Of a DNA stretch of 64,000 bases, positions 26,037-34,654 are shown one piece after another. The notes beneath the pieces are model-generated. The model ran no database searches. It saw only the letters and a list, made by a program, of their open reading frames with translations, and had not been told where the DNA came from. The translations under genes and the position numbers were made by a program. Source of the DNA: Aldehydirespirator sp965117015. GTDB lineage: Bacteria > Actinomycetota > Acidimicrobiia > Acidimicrobiales > Aldehydirespiratoraceae. How positions within the stretch are numbered: the first letter of the stretch is position 1; each line of letters begins with the position of its first letter. The stretch lies in the NCBI GenBank assembly GCA_965117015.1, contig OZ220747.1, positions 3,162,001 through 3,226,000 on the forward strand. Reading direction: 5' to 3'.

Positions 26037-26588
26037 CTAGCGGTGGCGGGGCTCGGCCCAGCGCCGCACGAAGTCCCGCTGGTGGCGGGTCTGGGGCGAC
26101 TCGGTGTGGATCCAGCTCTTCTCCACGTGCTGCCACCACTCGGCGATCTGATCGAGGGCCCCCTGGCCGGTGAGCCCGTGGCGGACCAGCCAGCAGCCCA
26201 CCACCGTCCCGGTGCGGCCGATCCCGCCCCAACAGTGCACATACACCGTGCGCCCCTCGCCGAGGGCGCCGTCGACGGCGTCGAGGATCGCCGCCATCTC
26301 CGCGGCCCGGCGCGGCACCCCCATGTCCATGATCGGATGGCTCTCGCGCCGCACCGACCGGCCGAGCGCCCGCGCCTGCTCATGCGCGATCTGCTCGTAC
26401 GGGGCCAGCCCGTCGCGCCGCTGCGTCAGGTCGATGAAGCAGTCGACGCCGGCCTCGATCAGCGTCCGCACCTTGGCCGCCGCCTCCCGCGGGTCCAGGT
26501 CCCCCGGATACTCCCCCGCCGCGAACCGCCCCTCCCGAACCCAATAGCTGTTCGGAATAGGACGATCAGGACGTGCGGCGGCGCTCAT
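26037..26588 (-). CDS. dual-specificity/tyrosine phosphatase-like protein
   Basis: The 183-residue protein has the cysteine-phosphatase loop HCWGGIGRTGT (C-x5-R) near residue 118 and an upstream IDLTQRRDGLAPYE segment carrying the likely general acid. It should hydrolyse phospho-protein or another phosphoester through a cysteinyl-phosphate intermediate. Proteins with this DRPIPNSYWV start are often beside or fused to ADP-ribosylglycohydrolases, and a fossil of this very leader precedes the glycohydrolase at 22281. DinG follows it. Confidence 0.8.
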   Translation of the reverse strand: MSAAARPDRPIPNSYWVREGRFAAGEYPGDLDPREAAAKVRTLIEAGVDCFIDLTQRRDGLAPYEQIAHEQARALGRSVRRESHPIMDMGVPRRAAEMAAILDAVDGALGEGRTVYVHCWGGIGRTGTVVGCWLVRHGLTGQGALDQIAEWWQHVEKSWIHTESPQTRHQRDFVRRWAEPRHR

Positions 26589-26655
26589 GGGCAGAGCCTA
26601 AGGCGCGCCCGCGGAGCCGTGGCCTCGAAAGCGCAATCGTGGCCCGGCCGCGACG

Positions 26656-27720
26656 TCAACGATCGAAGCCGGAGTTGATCAAGAACTCGCGCATTTCGTG
26701 GGTGCGGTCCTCGGTGGCTGCCGGGGGCACCGGGATCTCCGGCTCGATGTCGGTCTCATACACCGAGCGGGTCTCAGCGATGAACTCAGCACCCTCCAGA
26801 GCTTCTTGTGCCTCTCGCCTCTCCTGATCCGTCACAATGGCGTCCAGGCTCGCCGCCTCCAACGCGGCGCTGAACAGTGCTGAGAGGTCCTCCCGGGTCG
26901 ACAGCACGCTCAACAAGCCCTGATCGTCGAGCTCGATCACGACCTCTGCCCGTGCGGTGCTGAAGGCCTCAGAGAGCAGCTCCGTCAGTTCATCAATGTC
27001 CACTGGGAAAGCCAGCGCAATCGCGGCGACAGCAACTCGAATCCCATCTGCGACATCGGCGCCCTGGGCGCGACTCAGGCTCGCGACAGTGGTTGAGCCC
27101 ACATAGGTCGGGGGGTCCTCCGACACCTGTTCGATGGTGTCCAGGGCTGCGGGAAGGTTCTCAGCCAGATCCCTCAGTGAAGGGGACGAGAACCCCAGCA
27201 GTACGTCCAGGAGCTTGGGGTGGCTGGAACCTATGGCGGCCAAGTCGACGAAGAAGAGTCCTGGCTCGAGTGGGCCCAGATCGATGTCGGGAATGGCATC
27301 CACCAGCGGCTGGTTGTTGCGAGTGTCCATCACTAGGCGCTCGCCGTCCCTCCAGATCTCGATCTCGATCGGGTCACCACCGGCGAACTGGGATCCCGGC
27401 TCCGGCGCAGTGCTGTGGACCTCGTACTGCCGGTCACGGCCGACGGTGGCGACCACTGTTCGCGCAGAGCCCACTTGCTGGGGGTCTGCATCGGCGCCCA
27501 TGCCACGCGTTGTGAGGAACTGGGTGACAGAGGTAGTCACTCGATAGACGGGTGCCTCCACGGTGCCAACCAGCGCCGCACTCACGGCGCCGGTCTCGAT
27601 CACGTCGGTCTCGATCACGTCGGTCGTGATCACGTCGGCGTCGTCCGCGCCCCCGCTACACCCCGCCGCCAGTAGCGCTACGGCAGCGAGCGCCAGTGGT
27701 CCGAACCTCATCCGACCCAC
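26656..27720 (-). CDS. secreted lipoprotein of unknown function
   Basis: The 354-residue protein has a signal peptide with lipobox LLAAGC, so it should be anchored to the outer face of the membrane. After it comes a short DVIETDVIETD repeat, encoded by a near-perfect DNA repeat. The mature part (YRVTTSVTQFLTTRGMGADA, then IEIEIWRDGERLVMDTRNNQ) has beta strands reminiscent of LolA/LppX-like lipid-binding lipoproteins, but similarity is weak. The second ATG at 27711 is an equally good start. It is divergent from the VOC gene at 27876. Confidence 0.7.
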   Translation of the reverse strand: MGRMRFGPLALAAVALLAAGCSGGADDADVITTDVIETDVIETGAVSAALVGTVEAPVYRVTTSVTQFLTTRGMGADADPQQVGSARTVVATVGRDRQYEVHSTAPEPGSQFAGGDPIEIEIWRDGERLVMDTRNNQPLVDAIPDIDLGPLEPGLFFVDLAAIGSSHPKLLDVLLGFSSPSLRDLAENLPAALDTIEQVSEDPPTYVGSTTVASLSRAQGADVADGIRVAVAAIALAFPVDIDELTELLSEAFSTARAEVVIELDDQGLLSVLSTREDLSALFSAALEAASLDAIVTDQERREAQEALEGAEFIAETRSVYETDIEPEIPVPPAATEDRTHEMREFLINSGFDR

Positions 27721-27875
27721 GAGACCAATATAGGCAGTCGGCTGTCTTCATCCCGCGGTGAGCAACGCCAGCACCCGTAGTTCTGCGGAGCGCCCACCGG
27801 CAGCGTCGCTCACTAGAGTCGGCGAGACGCCCCAGGACAGGGCAGAGATGGACCACTCTCGAAAGGCGGACGCAC

Positions 27876-28274
27876 ATGCGGATCACACTGACCAACGTCG
27901 TCGTCGACGACCAGGCCAAGGCCCTCGCCTTCTACACCGAGGTCCTCGGATTCCAGAAGCATCACGACATGCCCGTCGGGGAATACTCGTGGCTCACCGT
28001 GGTCTCCCCGGAGCAGCCTGACGGGCCGGAACTGCTCCTTGAACCCGCCGCGCACCCGGCCGCCAAGACATACCGCGACGCCCTCACCGCCGACGGGTTC
28101 CCATCGGCACAGTTCACCGTCGACGATGTCCATGCTGAGCACGAGCGGCTGAGCGCCGCCGGCGTCGAATTCACCCAGCCGCCCACCGACATCGGCACCG
28201 TCGTGATGGCCGTCTTCAACGACACCTGCGGCAACCTGATCCAGATCGCGACCCCGGCTCCACCACCTGCATAA
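27876..28274 (+). CDS. VOC/glyoxalase-like protein
   Basis: The 132-residue protein is a single VOC domain of two beta-alpha-beta-beta-beta units: ITLTNVVVDDQAKALAFYTE, LGFQKHHDMP, then VDDVHAEHERLSAAGVEF and NDTCGNLIQIA. Such proteins bind a divalent metal and act as glyoxalases, extradiol dioxygenases or resistance factors. The metal ligand positions are only partly conserved, so activity is unknown. It precedes the selenoprotein gene by about 70 bases on the same strand. Confidence 0.8.
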   Translation: MRITLTNVVVDDQAKALAFYTEVLGFQKHHDMPVGEYSWLTVVSPEQPDGPELLLEPAAHPAAKTYRDALTADGFPSAQFTVDDVHAEHERLSAAGVEFTQPPTDIGTVVMAVFNDTCGNLIQIATPAPPPA

Positions 28275-28342
28275 GCCCACACAGGCCTGGGCTCCGCAAT
28301 CGTGGCCCGCCACTGACTGACTTCGTGTGAGACGCTGGAGCT

Positions 28343-28891
28343 ATGGCGCGCATTGAGATCATTCCCGACGACTCATGGGACGGCGAGCTCGGCGAGATCC
28401 ATCCGCGGGTCGTCGACCCGCAGTACGGCCGGGTCGACAACGTCATCGCCGTGCACTCGCTGAACCCCCGCGGCATGGCGGCCCACCTGGCCCTGTACGA
28501 GTCGGCCATGGCTGGCACCGCGACGCTGCGCAAGGTCGAGCGCGAGCTGATCGCACTGGTCGTGAGCCTCGCCAACGACTGCCACTATTGAGTCGTCCAC
28601 CACCGGAGCGGTCTGCGCCGGCTGATCAACGACGACGAGCTGGTCGCCGCGGTCGAGCAGGACTGGACGACAGCCCCGCTGTCGCCCAAGCGGGCGGCGA
28701 TGCTGACCTTCGCGGTCAAGCTCACCAAGACGCCCGGCGCCATGGAGGACGCCGATGTCGACGCGCTGCGATCAGCCGGGTTCTCCGACCGCGACATCCT
28801 CGACATCGTCGAGGTGGTCGGCTACTACGCCTACGCCAACCGAATAGCCGACGGCCTAGGCATAGAGCTCGAAACCTGGCGCCCCGACTAG
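28343..28891 (+). CDS. AhpD/carboxymuconolactone decarboxylase-like selenoprotein (TGA = Sec83)
   Basis: Read through the TGA at 28589-28591, the frame gives 182 residues of one continuous AhpD-family protein. Residues before it are ERELIALVVSLANDCHY and after it VVHHRSGLRRLINDDELV. The family motif is C-x-x-C followed by x2HH, and the TGA replaces the second cysteine, giving C80-H-Y-U83. The downstream part (AAMLTFAVKLTKTPGAM, then FSDRDILDIVEVVGYYAYAN) matches the family end to end. A SECIS-like hairpin follows the TGA. AhpD-type proteins are thiol peroxidases or reductants of peroxiredoxins; Sec versions with CxxU motifs have been described in marine metagenomes. A gene finder would split it into two false fragments, 28343-28591 and 28700-28891. 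Confidence 0.85.
28589..28621 (+). promoter_or_regulatory. bacterial SECIS element following the UGA codon
   Basis: After the TGA a hairpin forms: CCGG (28603-28606) pairs with CCGG (28618-28621) and GC (28608-28609) with GC (28615-28616), with loop GGTCT at 28610-28614. The loop GGUCU and the 19-base gap from UGA to the loop GU equal those I recall for the E. coli fdhF SECIS. SelB would bind here to insert selenocysteine. Confidence 0.8.
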
Positions 28892-28901
28892 CCTCGCAGC
28901 A

Positions 28902-29060
28902 GTGATGATGAGCCCCGACGACCTGGAGTCGCTCGAGGAGACGCTGGCGGTGATGAACGACCGCGAAGCCGTAGCGGAACTCGCCGAGGCCTACCGCGCC
29001 TGCGCCGAGGGGTACGTGGTGCGCGGGGTGGAAGCCGTCAGGGCGCTGCGGCCTTCGTGA
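28902..29060 (+). pseudogene. C-terminal fragment of a Phd/YefM-type antitoxin
   Basis: The frame (GTG 28902, ATG 28905) encodes SPDDLESLEETLAVMNDREA, then ELAEAYRACAEGYVVRGVEA. This matches the C-terminal toxin-binding tail of prevent-host-death antitoxins (L-x-S-x-x-E-x-x-E-T-L). The DNA-binding N-terminal half is missing and no toxin follows. It overlaps the end of the convergent FAD oxidase by about 20 bases. It is probably a remnant. Confidence 0.4.
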
Positions 29061-30420
29061 CCGGCCCTGCCAGGAGGTCGGCGGCTTGGGTTGCGGCTTT
29101 GTGGCCGCTGGAGAGGGCGCCGTTGACGGACGGGATGCCCATGTAGTCGCCGGCCAGGAACAGGTTGTCGATGTTGCCGGCGAGCTGTCCCGGGATCTTC
29201 GCCATCGCGGCGAGCATTCCCGGTGATCCCATACACAGCGCCTCCTCCCAGCGGTAGACGCGGAAGAACAGGCCCTCATCGTCGCCGGGAAGGGCCGAGC
29301 CCGGCGGAGCATTGCGGCGAGCGGCGCCCAGCAGCTGGCGCTTGACCTCCTCGTCGTCGAGCGGGATCAGCTCCTTGGCGCGGTCGCGCCCGATGAGCAG
29401 GTCGAGAAGGCCGTGGCCGGCGGGCGCGCAGCCCGGCAGGAAGGCGGACCTGTCCAGCAGCAGCGGGGCGTCGTCGTCCTCCGGGTAGAGCGCGCCGTGC
29501 CAGCCAGCCGGCAGCGGGGAGCGGTCGAGCCCGATCACCACCCGGCAACCGGTCGAGTAGCTGACCGTGCCGAGAGCGCGGCGGGTCTCCGCGGGCAGCT
29601 CCGGAACGAGATCCGGGACTTGCGTGCCGGGCACGGCGCAGATCACCGCGTCCGCCTCGATCGTCTCGCTGTCGGTGACCACGCCGGTCGCCGCCCCGTC
29701 GGCAACGACGATCCTGCGGACCGGGGTCGAGACGCGGATCGCGTCGGAGCAGGCCGCTGCCAGCGTCGCGTTGAAGGATCCGATGCCGCGCTCGGGCATG
29801 TACACCGTGCCGCTGCTCAGCATCGTCTCTCCGATGTAGGCGCGCATCAGTGCCTGGCCGGCGGGCTCCGGATCGCCCAGAACCATCTTGAGGGGCCCGC
29901 CGAGCGTCAGCTGCAGGCTCCTCGGCACACCGAGCCGCTTCAGGTAGTCGCCGTAGGTCTCGTCGTCGTCGATCTCGGCCAGGGGGCTGTCGCCGGCGAA
30001 GCTCAGATAGTCCTCCTGCCGGTGCATCTGCCGCATCACCCTGGAGCCGGCCCGGAAGCCCGCGGGCGACCCGAACCCCATGGCGATGGCCGTGCGCAGG
30101 TGGCGCACGAAGTTCCACAGCGACTGCTCCGGCGTGGTCGTCACCCATCGCCCGTTGCGGAAGTGGCCGAACTTCATCTGCGACCGCACCAGCGGCAGCC
30201 CCAGCTCCTCGCACAGACCGAACGCGGTGTCGTAGGTCGAGGTGAACACGAACGCCCCCATGTCGAGCGAGAATCCGTCCACCTCCTCGCCCTTGCCCCG
30301 CCCGCCAGCACGATCCAGCGCCTCAAGCACCAGCGGCGTGATTCCCCGCTTCCTCAACGTGTAGGCAGCACTAAGCCCAGCAAACCCCCCACCGACTACA
30401 ACGACTCGCGGACTGCCCAT
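29038..30420 (-). CDS. FAD-dependent amine oxidase/desaturase-like protein
   Basis: The 460-residue protein begins with a dinucleotide-binding motif VVVVGGGFAGLSAAY and the amine-oxidase continuation LVLEALDRAGGRGKG. A C-terminal FAD motif, NLFLAGDYMGIPSVNGALSS, completes the family pattern shared by phytoene desaturases, protoporphyrinogen oxidases and amine oxidases. The substrate is not evident. It probably acts in the cytosol or at the inner membrane. It lies 14 bases after the SodC stop on the same strand, so co-transcription is likely. Confidence 0.85.
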   Translation of the reverse strand: MGSPRVVVVGGGFAGLSAAYTLRKRGITPLVLEALDRAGGRGKGEEVDGFSLDMGAFVFTSTYDTAFGLCEELGLPLVRSQMKFGHFRNGRWVTTTPEQSLWNFVRHLRTAIAMGFGSPAGFRAGSRVMRQMHRQEDYLSFAGDSPLAEIDDDETYGDYLKRLGVPRSLQLTLGGPLKMVLGDPEPAGQALMRAYIGETMLSSGTVYMPERGIGSFNATLAAACSDAIRVSTPVRRIVVADGAATGVVTDSETIEADAVICAVPGTQVPDLVPELPAETRRALGTVSYSTGCRVVIGLDRSPLPAGWHGALYPEDDDAPLLLDRSAFLPGCAPAGHGLLDLLIGRDRAKELIPLDDEEVKRQLLGAARRNAPPGSALPGDDEGLFFRVYRWEEALCMGSPGMLAAMAKIPGQLAGNIDNLFLAGDYMGIPSVNGALSSGHKAATQAADLLAGPVTKAAAP

Positions 30421-30434
30421 TCGCGCGGCCTCCG

Positions 30435-30974
30435 TCAGCTGCGGGTGATCACTCCGCAGGCTACGCGGTCGCCGGCGCCGGCCTCGGAGCCGTACGTGTC
30501 CGGCTTGGCGTGAATGATGATCGCCGAGCCGTCGGAGTCGAACACCGACGTGGTGCCGTGAGCAGCCAACGTCACCCGGTCGGTGAAGTAGTCGGCCCGG
30601 GCGGTTCCGTCGCCGGCGGCAAAGATGTTCGGAAGGTCGCCGGCATGGGCTCCGTCGGAGTGCATGAAGCCGTGGCCTTGTCCGTCGGGCGCGAAGTGTC
30701 CTCCGGCGGCGGAGAAGTCGGGCGAGCAGGAGCCGACGGTATGGATATGGAACCCGTGGCCGCCTGCGGTCAACCCGCTCACGTCGGCCGAGACCCGCAC
30801 CCCGTTGGGCCCCTGCTCCAGTGTGACGGTGCCCATCGCCGAGCCGTCGACGCCCCTCATCGTCGCCTCGGCGCTCTCCCCCACTCCGGCTACGTCATCC
30901 TCTGCGCACGCCGCCAGCCCCACCAGGGCAAGCAGTCCTGCAGCAAAGGTGAGGATTGTTCGTCTGATGAGCAC
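30435..30974 (-). CDS. sodC: Cu/Zn superoxide dismutase-like lipoprotein
   Basis: The start chosen is GTG 30974, five bases after AAGGAGG; a longer frame exists. The product of 179 residues has a signal peptide ending in the lipobox LVGLAAC. The SOD_Cu fold is complete: HGFHIHTVG (Cu ligands), GGHFAPDGQGHGFMHSDGAHAGD (metal loop, with Zn/Cu histidines), IIIHAKPDTYGS and the closing GDRVACGVI. It should dismutate superoxide outside the membrane. The FAD oxidase gene follows closely. Confidence 0.9.
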   Translation of the reverse strand: MLIRRTILTFAAGLLALVGLAACAEDDVAGVGESAEATMRGVDGSAMGTVTLEQGPNGVRVSADVSGLTAGGHGFHIHTVGSCSPDFSAAGGHFAPDGQGHGFMHSDGAHAGDLPNIFAAGDGTARADYFTDRVTLAAHGTTSVFDSDGSAIIIHAKPDTYGSEAGAGDRVACGVITRS

Positions 30975-31066
30975 TCGGGCCTCCTTGCATCGGACTCGTC
31001 TTGAGTGTCGCCCGCGATCCACAGGTTAGGACGGGACCGATCGACAAGACCGCATAAGGTCGGCGG

Positions 31067-32500
31067 ATGACATCCCCGACCGATCTCTGCTACTTGTCGG
31101 TGACCGATGCCATGGACCTGTTCCGGCGACGGGAGCTGTCGCCCCGGGAGCTGATGGAGGCCGTCATCGCCCGGGCCGAGGAGGTCGAACCGACCATCAA
31201 CGCCTTCACCGACACCTTCTTCGAGGAGGCGCTGGTGGCTGCCGACGCCGCGACCGATGCCTACGCGAAGAGCACAAGCCGCCCGCTGGAAGGGCTCCCG
31301 CTCGCGGTGAAGGACGAGCCCCACATCGAGGGCCAGCGGACCACGGAGGGCTCGCTGCTGTTCGCCGACCAGGTGGCCTCCCACACCGACCCCATCGCCG
31401 AGCGCATCATCGACGCAGGCGCCATCGTGCATGCCCGCACCGCGACGCCGGAGTTCTCGATGGCCGCGGTGACCTGGTCGCACCTGCACGGCGTCACCCG
31501 CAATCCCTGGAACCCCGACCTCACCTGCGGAGGCTCCTCCGGCGGGTCCGGGGCGAGCCTGGCCGCGGGCACCTCCACCCTGGCCACCGGCTCCGACATC
31601 GCCGGGTCGATACGCATCCCCTCGTCGCTCAACGGCCTGGTCGGCTTCAAGCCGCCGTGGGGGCGGGTCCCCGAATACTGGCCCTGGAACCGCGAGACCT
31701 ACGCCGCATCGGGCCCGCTGGCCCGCACCGTCAACGATTCCGCGCTGTTCGAGAACGCCATCTCGGGCCCGCTGGACACCGACATGTTCTCGCTGGAGCG
31801 CTACCAGCTCCCCCGCCCGATCCCGCCAGGACCGGGCATGCGGGTGGCGGTGAGCACCGATCTGGGCTACTTCGACGTTCGCCCGGAGACGGCTCAGGCC
31901 CTCGCCGCCGCCACCGCCGCCCTGGCCGAAGCCGGGATCGAGTCCGAGCCCGTCGAGCTCGACTGGACCGACGAGGCCCTCACAACGGTCGTGACCCACC
32001 TCAACTTCCTGAGCCGCAGCATGTTGATGAGCGTGCTCCCAGACGGCGCATCTGACCAGCTCACCTCCTACATCCGGGAATGGTTCGAGGACTCGCCCGA
32101 CGTGACGGTGGAGCGGTGGTGGGAGAGCTGGAAGTACGGCGACCACATGTACCTCGAACTGCAGGACAAGGTGTTCGGAGCCGGCTTCGACGCGCTCGTG
32201 TGCCCCACCCTGACCCGCAACGACATCCCCGCCGACCTCGGACGCGACGAGGACGCCGACCCCGCCGCGCTGCGCGACATGCTGACCTTCTGCATGACCT
32301 ACCCGTTCAACATCCTCGGCCGGCTCCCGGTGATGAGCGTCCCCGTAGGCCTGGCCGACTCCACCGGCGTGCCCATCGGCATGCAGATCGTGGGACCGGT
32401 CGAAGCCGACCTAGTCCCCTACCGGATAGCCGCCTCCCTAGAAGCCCAGCAAGGACCCTTCTTCAACACCCACCGCCCAACCCTCGCCCGCCCCGACTGA
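31067..32500 (+). CDS. amidase-signature enzyme
   Basis: The 477-residue protein has the amidase signature: catalytic Lys in LAVKDEPHIEG, and the Gly/Ser stretch CGGSSGGSGASLAAGT followed by TGSDIAGSIRIPSSLNG, which carry the cis-Ser and nucleophilic Ser of the Ser-cisSer-Lys triad. A C-terminal PFNILGRLPVMSVPVGL segment is typical. It should hydrolyse an amide to acid and ammonia; the substrate is unknown. It is divergent from sodC. Confidence 0.88.
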   Translation: MTSPTDLCYLSVTDAMDLFRRRELSPRELMEAVIARAEEVEPTINAFTDTFFEEALVAADAATDAYAKSTSRPLEGLPLAVKDEPHIEGQRTTEGSLLFADQVASHTDPIAERIIDAGAIVHARTATPEFSMAAVTWSHLHGVTRNPWNPDLTCGGSSGGSGASLAAGTSTLATGSDIAGSIRIPSSLNGLVGFKPPWGRVPEYWPWNRETYAASGPLARTVNDSALFENAISGPLDTDMFSLERYQLPRPIPPGPGMRVAVSTDLGYFDVRPETAQALAAATAALAEAGIESEPVELDWTDEALTTVVTHLNFLSRSMLMSVLPDGASDQLTSYIREWFEDSPDVTVERWWESWKYGDHMYLELQDKVFGAGFDALVCPTLTRNDIPADLGRDEDADPAALRDMLTFCMTYPFNILGRLPVMSVPVGLADSTGVPIGMQIVGPVEADLVPYRIAASLEAQQGPFFNTHRPTLARPD

Positions 32501-32552
32501 CCCCCGGCGGCAGAGTCTTGGGCTGCGGGATCGGGTGATCTAGGGTTCGCGT

Positions 32553-33134
32553 ATGAGCTATCCCGCATCACTTCAGATCAACACTCCTGAGCGGATCGCC
32601 AACTGGCGGCCGCTGGTTCAATGGCTGCTGCTGATCCCTCACCACGTGGTGCTGTCGGTGCTCGGAGTGGTGAGCGGGATCGTGGTCCTCATCTCGTGGA
32701 TCGTGGTCGTGCTGACCGGCAAGCTGCCCGCCGGCCTCGCCGGCTTCCAAGCCATGTACCTGCGCTACAGCGCCGTCGTCTGGGCTTACGCCTACTTCCT
32801 CACCGACCAGTACCCGCCCTTCGACTTCGACACCTCGACGGCCGACCCCGGCCGTACGCAGACGTCGGTGAGCTTCTCGCCCGCGCTCGAAGGCCGCAAC
32901 CGGCTCACGGCGCTGTTCCGGATCATCACCGTCATCCCCGCCTACATCTTCAACCTGATCATCGTCGTCATCGCGACGGTCTGCATCATCCTCGGCTTCT
33001 TCGCGGTGCTGTTCACCGGCCGCTGGCCCGACGGGCTGCGCCGGATGGTGGTCGGCGCCCAGCTCGTCAGCCTGCGCTACTTCACCTACGGGCTGCTGCT
33101 CACCGACGAGTACCCGCCGTTCTCGCTCGACTAA
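32553..33134 (+). CDS. DUF4389 membrane protein
   Basis: The 193-residue protein has two similar halves, each with a transmembrane hairpin and the D-E/Q-Y-P-P-F motif (TDQYPPFDFD and TDEYPPFSLD). Hydrophobic stretches are near residues 28-52 and 128-155. DUF4389 proteins are common in actinobacteria and have no proven function. The internal duplication is clear by eye. Confidence 0.85.
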   Translation: MSYPASLQINTPERIANWRPLVQWLLLIPHHVVLSVLGVVSGIVVLISWIVVVLTGKLPAGLAGFQAMYLRYSAVVWAYAYFLTDQYPPFDFDTSTADPGRTQTSVSFSPALEGRNRLTALFRIITVIPAYIFNLIIVVIATVCIILGFFAVLFTGRWPDGLRRMVVGAQLVSLRYFTYGLLLTDEYPPFSLD

Positions 33135-33191
33135 CCCCGCCCGGCATCACTGCCCGCCGGGCCCGGTTGGTCGTGAACCGGCCCGCGGCCG

Positions 33192-33240
33192 GAACTTCAA
33201 TGAGTTAGCCACACCAGAGGTGGTTAACTCATTGAAGTTC
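33192..33240. repeat. palindromic repeat, copy 1
   Basis: GAACTTCAATGAGTTAgCCAC and its inverse GTGGTTAACTCATTGAAGTTC form a near-perfect 21-base hairpin with a short loop. A second copy occurs at 55472-55520. It lies in an intergenic space and lacks a T-run, so it is more likely a REP/MITE-like repeat than a terminator, although it could end transcription. Confidence 0.8.
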
Positions 33241-33305
33241 GGGCGGCTCGGGGCGACGCGGTAGGTTGAGTCGGGGTCACGACTGAACGCTGGGGGGCGA
33301 GATCC

Positions 33306-34604
33306 ATGCATGACGTTGTCGTCGTTGGCGGTGGCATCGCCGGGCTGACGGCCGCCCGCGACCTGGCCCGGAGCGGCCACTCGGTGCTGGTGCTGGAGGC
33401 ACGGGACCGGCTCGGCGGGCGCACCTGGTACAAGCAGCTCGGCGACACCGGCCGCCGCACCGAGATGGGCGGCACGTGGTTCGACGAACCCACCCAGCTC
33501 AACATCGCCCGCGAGATCCAGCGCTACTCCCTGCCGACCGTCCTCAGCCCCGCCGGCCAGGAGTTCCGGGTGTCGCTCTGCGGCCGCAGCCTCCCCCGCC
33601 CCGACCAGCCCGTGCCCCGGGAGTTCCGTCCCGACCTCGACAAGGCCCTCGACCACGTCATCGAGCAGTCCCGCCGGGTCACGTTCGGCGCCGGCCTCGA
33701 CAACCCCGACCTGCGCGACCTGGACATCTCCTTCGCGGAGTTCATCGCGCCCTATACCGACCAGCCGTTCGTGGCCGAGTACCTCACCATGTGGTCCGCC
33801 TTCGCGTTCGGCTGCCACCCCTCGGAAAACTCGGCGCTGCAGGTCCTCACCTGGGTCGCCGGCTACGACAACGCCGTCTGGACGCTCGACGACGCCCCCG
33901 CCACCAAGTTCGCCAAGGGAACGGCCAGCCTCGTCGACGCCCTCGCCGACGATAGCGGCGCCGACATCGAACTCTCGGCGCCGGTCGCCTCCATCGCCGA
34001 CACCGGCGACCGTGTCGAGGTCTCAACCGCGGCCGGAGACACCCACACCGCCCGGTTCGCGGTGCTGGCCGCCCCGGTCAACACCTGGCAGGACATCGAA
34101 CTGCCCATTCCGGAAGACTCGCTCAAGGCCCGCTTCGCCTGCGAGGGGTTGGCCGGCCATGCCCTCAAGCTCCACGCCCTGGTCGACAACGTCCCCGAAT
34201 TCCTCATGGCCTCCGGATGGGGCGGCCCGCTGTGCTGGACCTCCGAGCAGGCTGACTTCGACGGCGGGCGGCTCCTGGTGGGCATCGGCGAGGACGACTC
34301 GGCCATCGACGCAACCGACCCCGCCCAGGTGCAGCAGGCCATCCGCCAGTTCGCCCCCGAAGCCACCGTGCGGATGTGCCACGGCCACAACTGGACCGCC
34401 GACCCGTACGCCAAGGGAACCTGGACCACCTACCGGCCCGGGCAGCTGTCGCGCTACTACTCCGACTTCGCGGTCCCCCACGGCCGGCTCCACTTCGCCG
34501 GCTCGGACCTGGCCCGAGGCTGGGCCGGGTTCATGGACGGCGCCATCGAGAACGGCACCGACACCGCGGCCGCGCTCAGCCGGCGCCTCCGCGACGACGG
34601 CTAG
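33306..34604 (+). CDS. flavin monoamine oxidase-like protein
   Basis: The 432-residue protein opens DVVVVGGGIAGLTAARDLA and continues ARDRLGGRTWY and MGGTWF, the flavin amine oxidase signature. The C-terminus GRLHFAGSDLARGWAGFMDGA matches the FAD-contacting end of monoamine oxidases, in which a covalent-flavin cysteine is absent here. It should oxidise an amine or a related substrate with release of H2O2. The amidohydrolase gene follows after 50 bases. Confidence 0.88.
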   Translation: MHDVVVVGGGIAGLTAARDLARSGHSVLVLEARDRLGGRTWYKQLGDTGRRTEMGGTWFDEPTQLNIAREIQRYSLPTVLSPAGQEFRVSLCGRSLPRPDQPVPREFRPDLDKALDHVIEQSRRVTFGAGLDNPDLRDLDISFAEFIAPYTDQPFVAEYLTMWSAFAFGCHPSENSALQVLTWVAGYDNAVWTLDDAPATKFAKGTASLVDALADDSGADIELSAPVASIADTGDRVEVSTAAGDTHTARFAVLAAPVNTWQDIELPIPEDSLKARFACEGLAGHALKLHALVDNVPEFLMASGWGGPLCWTSEQADFDGGRLLVGIGEDDSAIDATDPAQVQQAIRQFAPEATVRMCHGHNWTADPYAKGTWTTYRPGQLSRYYSDFAVPHGRLHFAGSDLARGWAGFMDGAIENGTDTAAALSRRLRDDG

Positions 34605-34654
34605 CGGCCCACTCGATCCAACCCTCGCCACGCCGGCTCGACACGGGGGCTTCC

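Noticed and set aside
28589..28591. TGA as an ordinary nonsense mutation
   Set aside because: It falls exactly on the second catalytic cysteine codon, the frame continues with full family conservation, and a SECIS-like hairpin follows at the expected distance.
33192..33240. Palindrome as a simple rho-independent terminator
   Set aside because: No T-run follows on either strand and a near-identical copy exists 22 kb away, which favours a repeat element.
34376..34654. N-terminal extension of the amidohydrolase into the amine oxidase gene
   Set aside because: The extension is out-of-frame oxidase sequence; ATG 34655 starts the family's usual N-terminus.
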